Source: Pseudooceanicola marinus (GTDB lineage Bacteria; Pseudomonadota; Alphaproteobacteria; Rhodobacterales; Rhodobacteraceae). From it: a stretch of DNA of 64,000 nt. Of this stretch, positions 49,145-58,339 are shown piece by piece. The stretch covers positions 607,438 through 671,437 of the forward strand of contig NZ_PGTC01000009.1 of the NCBI RefSeq assembly GCF_002786295.1. The letters are read 5' to 3'. Both the position numbers and the translations under genes were made by a program. The stretch's first letter is position 1. Each line of letters opens with the position of its first letter. The notes below the pieces were generated by a model, which saw only the letters and a program-made list of their open reading frames with translations, did not search any database and was not told the DNA's origin.

Positions 49145-51259
49145 CTAACGCCAGAGCCATGCTTGGGAGGCCAGCGCGCCTTGCGCCTTGGCCAGAAGCC
49201 GCAGGTGCCGCGCGCGCGGCGGCACCTTGCCCTCCCGCAGGCGGGAGACCGCCACCTCTACCGTGCAGGGCTGGCCCGTCACCGGATCGAAATAACGCGG
49301 ATAGTCGATCAGGGTGGCATGCACCAGGCCTTCCAGCGGGACCCGCATCCGGCGGCGCGACAGGTGATCGACGTCGCGGGTCAGGCCCCAGCCGGCGTAG
49401 AAGGGCAGGCCGGTGCAGAAGACCTCGACCCCGCGCAGCAGCGCCTCGAACCCCATCAGCGATGTCATGGTCCAGACTGCATCCACGCCCGCCAGCAGGG
49501 CGGCGGGATCGGTCTCGGTCACCACCCTATCGGCATAGCGCCGCGCCTCGGCCTCGGTCAGGGCGCCGGGGCGCAGCCCGCGTTGCACGTCGGGGTGCGG
49601 CTTGTAGAGGATCAGCGCTCCCGGTTCCACCTGGCGGGCGGCGGCCAGCAGGTCGAGGTTGCGGGTGACCGCCCCGCCGCCCAGCCGGACCGAGGCGTCA
49701 TCTTCGACCTGGCCCGGCACCAGCAGGATGCGCTGACCGGGACGTCGTTTTGGCAGCTCCGGCAGGTCCGTCGGTTCACCGAGGTTATATTTCGACAGGC
49801 CGGCCGCGCGCAGCTCGGCAATCAGGCGTTCCGCCCGCAACGCCTGATCGGGGCGCAGGTTGGCGCGCGCCTCGATCAGCCGTTCCAGACGGCTTTCGCG
49901 GCATGGGTCGTAGTACATGCCCAGATCGTCGAGGCAGAGCGACAGCGGCGGCACCAGGTCCGCCCCCAGCCCGCGCGAGCGCAGGAAGCCGTCCTCGACG
50001 CCCGTCGCACCGCGGGTTGCGGGACCCCAGGTCATCCGCTTCTGCGGCCCGTTCCCGGGCGAAAACCGCATCCGTTTCTGCTGGCCGAAGAAGGCCTGGA
50101 AATGGCCGCGTTTCCACAGCCGGATATTGTCGGCACGCCAGCCCGCGCGGTCCTCGCGCCAGGCGCGCGCGCGGGCAGCCAGGGCCTCGGCGGCCTCTTC
50201 GGCCTCGCACAGGCGATCGTGGTGCGGGTCATACCAGTAGGGGTAGAGCAGTAGCGCCCCGGTCGCCAGCTGCGCGCGCGTCAGGCTGCGGCCCCGGCGG
50301 GAGGGGCCGTGGGGAAGGGGGTGGCGATCGTCGCTCAACCCCCAGCCGGCATAGAAGGGCTGACCGAAGACACGGGGACGGTGGCCCGCCAGGATCGCCT
50401 CGAACCCCAGTTGCGAACTGACGGTATAGACCGCCACCGCGCCTTCCATCAGCGCCCAGGGGCTTACCGGGGCGTCCAGCAGGGTGATCTTGCCCTCGGG
50501 CGCCGTCGCCACGTCCTGTTGGCCGTAGTACCCCGGGCGGCGGCCCTGGGCTGTCTCGGGATGGGTCTTGATGACGATGCGGGCGCCGGGGTGTTCCTCC
50601 TGCGCCCAGTAGAGCATCTCGCGGAAGGTGTTCGCGTCGGCGCCCCCGAGGCGGACCGAGGCATCGCCGCGCAGCTGGTCGACGACCAGCACGTAGCCCG
50701 GCGCGGGCAGGGGCAGGGCGGGGTCGGTGGCGGCGTATTTTGACAGATGCGCCTCGCGCATCCGCGCGATCAGTCCGCGCGACCGGGCCAGCAGGTGGCT
50801 GTCGTCCAGCGGATGGCGTTTCAGCAGCCGTTCCAGTTCCGACGGCGCGCTGCCGTCGAAATGGCTGGCCAGGCGGTCGATGGTCAGGCTGAGGGGGGGC
50901 TCGCGCCCCGTGCGCGCGGGATGCAGGGAGCGCAGGAAGCCATCCTCGATCCGCACAAGCTGCGCGCCCGTGCGCTCTGCCACGGCCTCGCCCCGGCGGG
51001 CATAGGGGGAATGGCCCCAGACCCCGACCAGACCCTCCGGCTCCGGCCGGCCCAGGGGGGCGATGCGATAGCCTGCAAGGTCGAGGATGCGGCGCAGGCG
51101 CGGCTGGCGCAGGAAGCCCGCGTTGTAGACATGCAGCTTCAGCTTGTCGGTCTCGGCCAGCGTCTCCGGCATCGGGGCTGCCGCAGCGTCATCTGCCTGG
51201 TTCCGCTCTGCCTCCGCCCCGTGTTGCTCAGACGACGAAAGGCGGCCGGTCGGCGTCAT
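49145..51259 (-). CDS. kpsC: Capsule beta-Kdo transferase KpsC
   Basis: A 704-residue cytoplasmic glycosyltransferase that, with KpsS, builds the poly-Kdo linker on lyso-phosphatidylglycerol for ABC-exported capsules. The protein is a tandem of two related halves: each has a V-x-DGFLRS motif (IEDGFLRSLHP near 105 and VEDGFLRSRGL near 425), an R-L-GG block (DASVRLGG in both) and an FYAGWGL motif. This duplication is the KpsC hallmark. Its start is 4 nt after the stop of the export-protein gene, so the two are coupled. ABC transporter genes kpsM, kpsT and kpsE are not in the window. Confidence 0.9.
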   Translation of the reverse strand: MTPTGRLSSSEQHGAEAERNQADDAAAAPMPETLAETDKLKLHVYNAGFLRQPRLRRILDLAGYRIAPLGRPEPEGLVGVWGHSPYARRGEAVAERTGAQLVRIEDGFLRSLHPARTGREPPLSLTIDRLASHFDGSAPSELERLLKRHPLDDSHLLARSRGLIARMREAHLSKYAATDPALPLPAPGYVLVVDQLRGDASVRLGGADANTFREMLYWAQEEHPGARIVIKTHPETAQGRRPGYYGQQDVATAPEGKITLLDAPVSPWALMEGAVAVYTVSSQLGFEAILAGHRPRVFGQPFYAGWGLSDDRHPLPHGPSRRGRSLTRAQLATGALLLYPYWYDPHHDRLCEAEEAAEALAARARAWREDRAGWRADNIRLWKRGHFQAFFGQQKRMRFSPGNGPQKRMTWGPATRGATGVEDGFLRSRGLGADLVPPLSLCLDDLGMYYDPCRESRLERLIEARANLRPDQALRAERLIAELRAAGLSKYNLGEPTDLPELPKRRPGQRILLVPGQVEDDASVRLGGGAVTRNLDLLAAARQVEPGALILYKPHPDVQRGLRPGALTEAEARRYADRVVTETDPAALLAGVDAVWTMTSLMGFEALLRGVEVFCTGLPFYAGWGLTRDVDHLSRRRMRVPLEGLVHATLIDYPRYFDPVTGQPCTVEVAVSRLREGKVPPRARHLRLLAKAQGALASQAWLWR

Positions 51260-51263
51260 GCGG

Positions 51264-52400
51264 TTACTGGCCTGCCAGGGTGCTCAGGGCGTTGACCGAT
51301 CCCAGCGAACCGGTGAGCGCCGCGATCGTCTTGTCCCACTGGGTGAACGGGGCCTCGGTGACATAGAGCAGATCGCCGTCGCGGATCAGGAAGTCGCGCG
51401 CCATGAACATGCCGTTGGGTTGCGTCAGGTCCAGCACATAGACCATGCGCTGCGCCCCGATCAGGTCGTTCCGACCCAGCACCTGGGCGGCCACTTCCTC
51501 CGCCTCGTTGCGGAAGACGAAGACGCCGGTGGGGTCGGCCGCATTGGCCTGAAGCCCGCCCGCCTGGGCGATGGCCTCGATCCCCGACAGGGTCTGGCTT
51601 TCGAAATCGATGACCGACTGCGCGCCGGTGGCACCCAGCACGGTGAAGGAGCGTGTGTCTTCCTCGATCAGGATGCGGTCGCCGTTGCGCAGGGCGATGT
51701 CGTAGCGCGGATCGTCGAACAGATCCTGGAACCAGATGGTCGATCGCTGGTTGCCGCGGATCACGGTGATCTGCGCGCTTTCGGGCGCCACGGCCACGCC
51801 ACCGGCGGCGGCCAGCATGCCCGACAGGCGCAGGGTGGGGCGTTCGATCGGGTAGACGCCGGTGCCGGCAATCGCGCCGATCAGCGTCACGGTCGCCCCG
51901 TCGCCGGCCTCGCGGCGGACCTCGACCTGCGGGTCGGGGGTCTGGTCCTGAAGTTTCTCGGTGATGATCCGCCGGATCGCCTCGGGGCTGTTGCCGGCGG
52001 CCCGGATACGGCCCGCGTAGGGCACGAAGATGAAGCCCGCGCCGTCCACCTGCACGGAGTCGAGCGAGGTGAAATTCACGCCTTCGCTGGCCAGCAGCCC
52101 CTCGTCGACGTTTTCCCAGATGGTCAGCGACAGGGTGTCGCCGGGGCGGATCACGTCGGCGGCCACGGCGCCTGCGTTGCGGAAACTGTCGCTGAAGCCC
52201 AAGGCGGGGATGACGGCGGTGGCGCGGGTTACCCGGTCATTGACCGCGATGACGAAGGCATCGCCCTCGCGCTGGACGGACCCGGCGTAGATTTCCCGCT
52301 TGGTCGGACCGCTGCGCGGCAGCACGTCACAGGAAGAGACCGCCAGGATCGTCGCGACCATCGCGACGGACTTCGCCCATCGGGTAGCTTTGGGGTTCAC
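51264..52400 (-). CDS. Polysaccharide export lipoprotein, Wza/KpsD-like
   Basis: A 378-residue outer-membrane polysaccharide export protein. The N-terminal hydrophobic stretch ends in AVSSC, a lipobox (Cys24). The poly-export domain (about 90-175: VIRPGDTLSLTIWENVDEGL, FIFVPYAGRIRAAG) is followed by two SLBB domains (ATVTLIGAIAGTGVYPIERP and SFTVLGATGAQSVIDFE). It should form the outer-membrane channel for the capsule. It lies between kpsS and kpsC on the same strand, which supports a capsule export function. Confidence 0.9.
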   Translation of the reverse strand: MNPKATRWAKSVAMVATILAVSSCDVLPRSGPTKREIYAGSVQREGDAFVIAVNDRVTRATAVIPALGFSDSFRNAGAVAADVIRPGDTLSLTIWENVDEGLLASEGVNFTSLDSVQVDGAGFIFVPYAGRIRAAGNSPEAIRRIITEKLQDQTPDPQVEVRREAGDGATVTLIGAIAGTGVYPIERPTLRLSGMLAAAGGVAVAPESAQITVIRGNQRSTIWFQDLFDDPRYDIALRNGDRILIEEDTRSFTVLGATGAQSVIDFESQTLSGIEAIAQAGGLQANAADPTGVFVFRNEAEEVAAQVLGRNDLIGAQRMVYVLDLTQPNGMFMARDFLIRDGDLLYVTEAPFTQWDKTIAALTGSLGSVNALSTLAGQ

Positions 52401-52567
52401 TGCTCGTCTCCTCGACCTGTGTCCGGTCGTTGTTGTCGTCGCGTCTTGCGCCGCGCGTTTGTCTTGCCGCGATCTGCCCGGGCTGGCCCCGGATCCGTCG
52501 GCGGATCTGCCTCATTATTCTCAGGTTACAGGAGCTTGGGGGCAAAAGCCAGCCTCCTGCGTATGTC

Positions 52568-53860
52568 TCAGGGCACGGCGCGCAACTGTTGCCGCGGCGC
52601 CGCGGTCCCCTGGGCCAGGGCATCGTAGGGGTCTTCCTCGGCCAGCATCATGTCGACCACCTGGCGCATCAGCTGGCGCCGCCCGGCGGCGGAGTAGAAG
52701 CCGCCCGCGACCTGGCTCGTCTCCAGCAGGAAGCGGCGGTAGTCCTGGTAGGCACGCCGGTCGGGGCGGGTGGCGCCGGCGAAGAAGTCCGCCAGCGGCT
52801 GGGTGGAGACGAACTCGGGCTTGTCATAGACCGCCGCGCCAAAGGTCTTCAGCGGGATGCCTCGATAAAGCACCTGCTGCCCGGCGGTGGAATTCACGGT
52901 AACGGCGCTGCGGGTATCGGCCAGAAGGCGGGCCAGCTTGCCGCCGCGCACGTAGTGCACGCGGTCCGCCAGGCCGGTCTCGCGCGCCAGCCGCTCGATC
53001 TCACGCCTCAGGGGGGCGCGGCCGTCTTCCAGCGGATGCGCCTTGAATACCAGGTGGTGGTGGCGCGGCGCCCCTTCGGCGAAGCCGCGCATCACCACGC
53101 CCAGGAAATCCGTCATGCCGGTGAAGGGCGAATGCGCCTGGAAGGAGCTGTCATGCGCCAGTTGCAGCAGCACGACATGGTAGGGAAAGCCCCCGCGCCG
53201 GATGCGGCGGGAGGCAAGGGCGCGCCTTGCGGCCGTGACCGGCAGGCTCAGCAACCGTTTGAGATAGAGCTGGAATTCCCGGCTTACCCCGATCTCCCGA
53301 TGGGGGCGGAACTGGCGGTAGCGGCGATTGGTGCACAGCACGAACCAGTGGTAGAGCGCGCCGTAGAACATGTGCTGGCGCATGTCGCCCCAGACTGCCG
53401 GGGGCAGGGGGGCGTCCATGTCCGACAGGGCCAGCATTCGCCGCATGTCCTCGACCCCGAGGCGCATCAGCCGCGAATTGCCGTTCGATCCGTCGCGTTC
53501 ATAGGTGACCCAGTAGGGGCGCATGTAGCCTTCCTCGAAGACATGCACCCGCAGGCCCCGCACCTTGGCGGCGGCCACGGCCTGGGCGTGGATCGGGCGC
53601 ACATCGCCGTAAAGCACCAGGTCGGTCACGCCCTTTTCGTCGCAGAGCGCGGCGAACCGGTCAGGCCAGGCCTCGGATCTGTCGCGGAAGGGAATGTAGC
53701 TGGCGCGGTCGGGCCAGAAGGCGGCATCGCCGGCGTTGAAGCCCACGCGCCAGCAGGTGCCGCCCGCGCGGCGCAGCGCGCCGGCCAGCTGGTGGAAGAA
53801 GGGGCCATGGGGGCCCTGCAGGAACAGGAAGACCCGCTCGTCCGGTGTCTTGTCCGTCAT
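52568..53860 (-). CDS. kpsS: Capsule Kdo transferase KpsS
   Basis: A 430-residue cytoplasmic enzyme that adds the first Kdo to lyso-phosphatidylglycerol in the capsule linker. Recognisable segments are FLFLQGPHGPFFHQLAGAL at the N-terminus, LVLYGDVRPIHAQAVAAA, VHVFEEGYMRPYWVTYERDG and late VTVNSTAGQQVLYRGIPLKT, typical of KpsS. The start at 53860 is supported by GGGGAAACGAG just upstream. It is the first gene of the kpsS - export protein - kpsC cluster, on the opposite strand to the riboflavin genes, and diverges from ribE. Confidence 0.9.
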   Translation of the reverse strand: MTDKTPDERVFLFLQGPHGPFFHQLAGALRRAGGTCWRVGFNAGDAAFWPDRASYIPFRDRSEAWPDRFAALCDEKGVTDLVLYGDVRPIHAQAVAAAKVRGLRVHVFEEGYMRPYWVTYERDGSNGNSRLMRLGVEDMRRMLALSDMDAPLPPAVWGDMRQHMFYGALYHWFVLCTNRRYRQFRPHREIGVSREFQLYLKRLLSLPVTAARRALASRRIRRGGFPYHVVLLQLAHDSSFQAHSPFTGMTDFLGVVMRGFAEGAPRHHHLVFKAHPLEDGRAPLRREIERLARETGLADRVHYVRGGKLARLLADTRSAVTVNSTAGQQVLYRGIPLKTFGAAVYDKPEFVSTQPLADFFAGATRPDRRAYQDYRRFLLETSQVAGGFYSAAGRRQLMRQVVDMMLAEEDPYDALAQGTAAPRQQLRAVP

Positions 53861-54177
53861 CTCGTTTCCCCGAAAGCGGCGCGGTGTCCCTCCGGCGCCG
53901 CCGTGCAGTCTGTGCCAGCAGGCTTGCCGCGTCAAACCGGCAGAAATGTGACCCGTCTCTGGCCGTCCGGGGGTATCTGCCCCGGCACACCGAAGGCCCT
54001 AGCATGACAATGCTGCCGGGGTCTTGTCATTTCGCGGGCAGAACGGGGGGCTGGACGGGGCGACCGGGCCTCTGCCTCTTGCGGGGGCGCACGCGGCGCG
54101 CTACGCCCGTGGCAACATGAGGCGCTCCGGTCCCCTTTCCCGGACCCCGGGCGCGACGACCAGCAGGAGGCCCGGCC

Positions 54178-54768
54178 ATGTTCACCGGCATCATCACCGA
54201 CCAGGGCGAGATCCGCGCGTTGACCCATGGCGGCGACCTGAAGGCGCGCATCGGCTGCGCCTATGACATGGGAACCGTCGACCTGGGCGCTTCGATCTCC
54301 TGCGACGGCGTCTGCCTGACCGTGGTGGAGATGGGCCCCGACTGGTTCGACGTCGACGTCTCGGCGGAAACCCTGTCGAAGACCAACCTCGATATCTGGG
54401 CCGAGGGACGGGTGGTGAACCTGGAACGCGCCCTGAAGGTGGGCGACGAGCTGGGGGGGCATATCGTGTCGGGGCATGTCGACGGGGTGGCCACGCTGGT
54501 CTCACTGACCGACGAGGGCGACAGCACCCGCGCGGTCTTCGAGGCTCCGGCCGCGCTGGCGCGCTTCATCGCGCCCAAGGGCTCGGTCGCGCTGAACGGC
54601 ACCTCCTTCACGGTGAACGAGGTGGACGGCGCCCGCTTCGGCATCAACATGATCCCGCACACCAAGCAGGTGACGACCTGGGGCCGCGCCGCAGAGGGCG
54701 ACCGGATCAACCTTGAGGTCGATACCATGGCCCGCTACGTCGCCCGCCTGCAGGAGTTCGAGGCCTGA
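54178..54768 (+). CDS. ribE: Riboflavin synthase alpha chain
   Basis: Catalyses the last step of riboflavin synthesis, dismutation of two lumazine molecules. The 196-residue protein has two lumazine-binding repeats, each with an N-terminal start (MFTGIITDQGEIRALTHGGD and later GHIVSGHVDGVATLVS) and the conserved VCLTVVE and TSFTVNEVDG pairs. The ribosome-binding site GCAGGAGGCCCGGCC is strong. The leader was inspected for an FMN riboswitch and none was seen. Confidence 0.95.
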   Translation: MFTGIITDQGEIRALTHGGDLKARIGCAYDMGTVDLGASISCDGVCLTVVEMGPDWFDVDVSAETLSKTNLDIWAEGRVVNLERALKVGDELGGHIVSGHVDGVATLVSLTDEGDSTRAVFEAPAALARFIAPKGSVALNGTSFTVNEVDGARFGINMIPHTKQVTTWGRAAEGDRINLEVDTMARYVARLQEFEA

Positions 54769-54818
54769 CCGGCGGGGGCAATCCCCGGGCCGTCATCGGC
54801 CACAATCAGGGCCCCTCG

Positions 54819-55340
54819 ATGGAGGCGGGCCGCCGGTTCCGCGCCCATATGTGGGCCCGCGCCCAGGCCAGCCGGGCCGAGGCGAAGTTGCCGATGGCCA
54901 TCCACCGGTCCCGCATCGCCCGGGCGAAGGAGCTGGGGCTCAGCTACTCCGACTACAGCGCCATCCGTGCCACCTCGGGGCGTGACATCGCGGGCTACCT
55001 GATCTCCTCCAACGCGCTTGGCGTCCAGTCCAACAGCGCGCCGCCGCCTGCTTCGGTGGCGGAGCGGCTGATGGCGATGCGCCATGTGCTGCGCGTGGGC
55101 CTGGCGCATCCGCCGCTCTCGCCGGCTGTGCTTATGGACCGGGTGGCGGGGCTCGACCTGGCCTTTGCCGCGCCGCCCCTGCTGGGCAGCTGGCCCGAGA
55201 TTCGCGCGGCGCTGGCCCGGGCGCAGGGGCGCCTGCCGGCGGCGGGGCTGGTGGCGATCACCGCGCTTGGCCTGGAACGCGACTGGGTGACCGCGGGCGG
55301 CCTTGCCGGCAGCCTGCCCGCCGAGGCGCTGTTCGGCTGA
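54819..55340 (+). CDS. Hypothetical protein in the riboflavin cluster
   Basis: A 173-residue protein between ribE and ribBA on the same strand. The first 70 residues are basic and helical (MWARAQASRAEAKLPMAIHR, ELGLSYSDYSAIRATSGRDI), and the second half is Ala/Leu-rich without a signal peptide or clear membrane helix. No family was recognised. The region has high G/C in third positions, so it is probably a real gene. The upstream ribosome-binding site is poor. A link to riboflavin synthesis is suggested only by position. Confidence 0.6.
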   Translation: MEAGRRFRAHMWARAQASRAEAKLPMAIHRSRIARAKELGLSYSDYSAIRATSGRDIAGYLISSNALGVQSNSAPPPASVAERLMAMRHVLRVGLAHPPLSPAVLMDRVAGLDLAFAAPPLLGSWPEIRAALARAQGRLPAAGLVAITALGLERDWVTAGGLAGSLPAEALFG

Positions 55341-55452
55341 GGCGCGCTGCCCGTTTCGCGGGCAAAGCCGGCGGCGTCCGCCCCGGTCCTGCCCCCGGCG
55401 CCGCAGCCCCCGCGCCAGCTTGTCGATTTCGGGCCGGAAAATGCGGGCAAGG

Positions 55453-55476
55453 GACGTTCCTGCGCTGCGGAACGTC
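55453..55476 (+). promoter_or_regulatory. Hairpin in the ribBA leader
   Basis: GACGTTCC (55453-55460) pairs with GGAACGTC (55469-55476) across an 8-nt loop, 64 bp upstream of the start codon. The sequence does not match the FMN riboswitch. Confidence 0.4.
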
Positions 55477-55539
55477 GTCTGTGACTGGCCTTTCGTCCGC
55501 CCCTGCGGTAAGGCCAGCACGAGTAACAAGGAGCGTGCC

Positions 55540-56670
55540 ATGTCCGAGAGCGCCGCATTCGAGAACAAGGGCCCCGTCGAGGAAAGCTGGTCCGATGCCA
55601 TCTCCTCCATCGAGGAGATCATCGAGGACGCCCGCAACGGCCGCATGTTCATCCTCGTCGACCACGAGGACCGCGAGAACGAGGGCGATCTGGTGATCCC
55701 CGCACAGATGGCGACGCCCGAGGCGATCAACTTCATGGCGACCCACGGGCGCGGGCTGATCTGCCTGTCTCTGACCGGCGAGCGCGTCGATGATCTGGGC
55801 CTGCCGCTGATGTCGTCGCAGAACTCGTCCCGGCACGAGACCAACTTCACCGTCTCCATCGAGGCGCGCGAAGGCGTATCCACCGGCATCTCCGCCCATG
55901 ACCGCGCCCGCACCGTGGCCGTGGCGATCGACGCGGGCAAGGGCCCGCAGGACATCGCGACCCCGGGCCATGTCTTCCCGCTGCGTGCCCGCGAGGGGGG
56001 TGTTCTGGTCCGCGCCGGCCATACCGAGGCCGCCGTGGACGTGTCGCGCCTGGCGGGCCTGAACCCCTCGGGCGTGATCTGCGAGATCATGAATGAGGAC
56101 GGCTCGATGTCGCGCCTGCCGGAGCTGATCGGCTTCGCGCAGCGCCACGGGCTGAAGATCGGCACGATCTCCGACCTGATCGCCTACCGCCGCCGCCACG
56201 ACAACCTGGTGCGCGTCTCCAAGGAGGAGAACGTGCAGTCGGAGTTCGGTGGCGAGTGGCAGCTGAAGATCTACACCGACGAGACCCAGGGCGCCGAGCA
56301 TATCGTGATGATCAAGGGCGACATCTCGGGCGACGCGCCGGTGCTGGTGCGGATGCACGCGCTGGACCCGCTGCGCGACGTGGCCGGCCTGGGCGCCGCG
56401 GGGCGCTCGGACGAGTTCCGCACCGCGATGAAGCTGATCGGCGAAGAGGGGCGCGGCGTCGTCGTCCTGCTGCGCGACCTGCAGATGAAGCTGGAGGGGG
56501 GCGAGGCGGTGTCGCCGCAGACCCTGCGCCAGTATGGTCTGGGTGCGCAGATCCTGACCTCGCTCGGGCTGTCGAAACTGGTGCTGCTGACCAACCACGC
56601 GCAGCCCAATGTCGTGGGCCTGGATGCCTACGGCCTTGAAATCACCGGCACCCGCCGGATCGAGGAGTAA
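55540..56670 (+). CDS. ribB: 3,4-dihydroxy-2-butanone-4-phosphate synthase with degenerate GTP cyclohydrolase II domain
   Basis: A 376-residue fusion. Residues about 15-215 are an intact DHBP synthase (RibB) that makes the four-carbon riboflavin precursor: ILVDHEDRENEGDLVIPAQM, ATHGRGLICLSL, SIEAREGVSTGISAHDRA, RAGHTEAAVDVSRLAG. Residues about 230-376 have the GTP cyclohydrolase II outline (VLLTNHAQPNVVGLDAYGLE) but no cysteine at all, so the zinc site CxxGDxxxSxxCxC is missing and the domain cannot be active. This is the RibBX-type fusion known in alphaproteobacteria. A functional RibA must be encoded elsewhere. AAGGAGCG precedes the ATG. Confidence 0.9.
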   Translation: MSESAAFENKGPVEESWSDAISSIEEIIEDARNGRMFILVDHEDRENEGDLVIPAQMATPEAINFMATHGRGLICLSLTGERVDDLGLPLMSSQNSSRHETNFTVSIEAREGVSTGISAHDRARTVAVAIDAGKGPQDIATPGHVFPLRAREGGVLVRAGHTEAAVDVSRLAGLNPSGVICEIMNEDGSMSRLPELIGFAQRHGLKIGTISDLIAYRRRHDNLVRVSKEENVQSEFGGEWQLKIYTDETQGAEHIVMIKGDISGDAPVLVRMHALDPLRDVAGLGAAGRSDEFRTAMKLIGEEGRGVVVLLRDLQMKLEGGEAVSPQTLRQYGLGAQILTSLGLSKLVLLTNHAQPNVVGLDAYGLEITGTRRIEE

Positions 56671-56674
56671 CCCC

Positions 56675-57202
56675 ATGGCCGGTTCCGAACAGCATTACAC
56701 CCTGCCGCGCGGCGAGATGACCAAGCCTGCCAAGGTGCTGATCGTCGTGGCGCCCTACTACAAGGACATCGCGGATGAGCTGATCGCCGGCGCCCGCGCC
56801 GAGATCGAGGCCTGGGGCGCGACCCATGACCTGATCGAGGTGCCCGGCGCGCTGGAGGTGCCAACGGCCATCGCCATGGCCGGCCGCATGGCCGAGTATG
56901 ACGCATTCGTCGCCCTGGGCTGTGTCATCCGCGGCGAGACCACCCATTACGAGACCGTCTGCAACGACAGCTCGCGCGGGCTGACCCTGCTGGGCCTGCA
57001 GGGGTTGTGCATCGGCAACGGCATCCTGACGGTCGAGAATCGCGACCAGGCCCTGGCCCGCGCCCGGGTGGCCGAACAGAACAAGGGCGGCGGTGCGGCC
57101 GCTGCGGCCTTGCATCTTCTGTCGCTTTCGCGCAAATGGGGCGCTCCGAAAGCCGGGGTGGGATTCCTCCCGGCTGCCGATGACCCCGCCCGCGCCGGTT
57201 GA
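56675..57202 (+). CDS. ribH: 6,7-dimethyl-8-ribityllumazine synthase
   Basis: Condenses the products of RibD and RibB into lumazine, the substrate of RibE. The 175-residue protein carries the lumazine synthase signatures EVPGALEVPTAIA, FVALGCVIRGETTHYE and NGILTVENRDQALARA with the conserved His. It begins 4 bp after the ribB stop codon, so the genes are co-transcribed and probably coupled. Confidence 0.95.
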   Translation: MAGSEQHYTLPRGEMTKPAKVLIVVAPYYKDIADELIAGARAEIEAWGATHDLIEVPGALEVPTAIAMAGRMAEYDAFVALGCVIRGETTHYETVCNDSSRGLTLLGLQGLCIGNGILTVENRDQALARARVAEQNKGGGAAAAALHLLSLSRKWGAPKAGVGFLPAADDPARAG

Positions 57203-57241
57203 AAACGACCGCCCGGACCCAGCAAAGAAGACGCACCCCAG

Positions 57242-57736
57242 ATGAGTGACGACACCCCGACCCCGGCCGTGCCCCCTTCGGGCAACCAGAAGCGGAAGAT
57301 GCGCTCCGCCTCGCGTCTTTATGCCGTCCAGGCGCTCTACCAGATGGAACTGGCGGGGATGTCCGTCGAGAAGGTGATCGTCGAGTTCGAGGATCACCGC
57401 TTCGGCGCGGAATACGAAGAGGCGGAGTATCTCGACGGCGACGTGGACCTGTTCCGCAAGACCCTGCGCGATGCGGTCAACTGGCAGGTGAAGATCGACC
57501 AGATGACCGACCGGGCGCTGGTCGCCAAGTGGCCCATTGCCCGTATTGACCCGACCCTGCGCGCGCTGTTCCGCGCCGCCGGGGCCGAGATGCTGGAAGG
57601 CGAGGCGCCGCCCAGGGTGGTGATCGTGGAATATGTCGATGTGGCCAAGGCCTTCTTCCCGGAAGGGAAGGAGTCGAAGTTCGTCAATGCCGTGCTGGAC
57701 CACATGGCGCGCGAGGCCAAGCCGGAGGCCTTCTGA
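57242..57736 (+). CDS. nusB: Transcription antitermination protein NusB
   Basis: A 164-residue all-helical protein that, with NusE (S10), binds boxA RNA in rRNA leaders. It has the usual RLYAVQALYQMELAG start of the NusB fold and the AKWPIARIDPTLRALFRAAG and FVNAVLDHMAREAK conserved helices. It follows ribH, the standard riboflavin-nusB linkage in proteobacteria, 40 bp downstream. Confidence 0.95.
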   Translation: MSDDTPTPAVPPSGNQKRKMRSASRLYAVQALYQMELAGMSVEKVIVEFEDHRFGAEYEEAEYLDGDVDLFRKTLRDAVNWQVKIDQMTDRALVAKWPIARIDPTLRALFRAAGAEMLEGEAPPRVVIVEYVDVAKAFFPEGKESKFVNAVLDHMAREAKPEAF

Positions 57737-57737
57737 G

Positions 57738-58244
57738 GTGACAGGCCCGTCCCCCGAAACCGCCTCGCGGCCCGCGTGCTGGCGCCCGGCCCGGGCCGAC
57801 GATCTGCCGGCCATCTCTGCCGTTCTGACCGATCCCGCCTTTTTCGACGTGCTGGGCGCCGTGACGCCCGAGGCGCTGGCGGAGGCCTGCGCGCCGGATG
57901 GCGCCCGCCGCCTTCTGGCCTTCGACATCGACGGCAGTCTGGCGGCCTTTGCCTATCTTTCGGGCTGTGACGGCGACCGTCCCAAACTTGAGGAATTCGC
58001 GGTCCTGACGCGCGGCCGGGGCACTGGTACGCGCGCGCTGTCGGCCTTGCTGGAGGTGCTGCGGGCCGAGGGGCGGGCGTCTTTCTGGCTGCATGTGGTG
58101 CCCGACAATTCCCGCGCCCTTGCCCTCTACCGGCGGTTGGGGTTCGGGCGTGAGGAGGTCCTCCCCGACTTCTGGCAGACCCGGAACGGGGACCGCGTGG
58201 ACCTGCTGCGCCTGCACTACGACTTCGTCCCCGCCGGGGTGTGA
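57738..58244 (+). CDS. GNAT-family N-acetyltransferase
   Basis: A 168-residue acetyltransferase. The acetyl-CoA pyrophosphate loop is LTRGRGTGTRALSALLEVLR (motif A, R-x-x-G-x-G) and the C-terminal NSRALALYRRLGFGREE (motif B) is clear. The acceptor substrate is unknown. Translation starts at GTG 57738, one base after the nusB stop, so the gene is part of the rib-nusB operon. Confidence 0.85.
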   Translation: MTGPSPETASRPACWRPARADDLPAISAVLTDPAFFDVLGAVTPEALAEACAPDGARRLLAFDIDGSLAAFAYLSGCDGDRPKLEEFAVLTRGRGTGTRALSALLEVLRAEGRASFWLHVVPDNSRALALYRRLGFGREEVLPDFWQTRNGDRVDLLRLHYDFVPAGV

Positions 58245-58339
58245 TCGCGCTGCGACAGCCTGTCCCGGCGGGAAACCCTGACAAGCGGGGCGTTTTGCTG
58301 TAGGATAGGTTCAGCGCAGACAGCTGCAGGAGCTCTCCC

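Noticed and set aside
53936..54177. FMN riboswitch before ribE
   Set aside because: The conserved RFN element sequence was looked for and not found; the leader before ribB (55341-55539) also lacks it, showing only an 8-bp hairpin.
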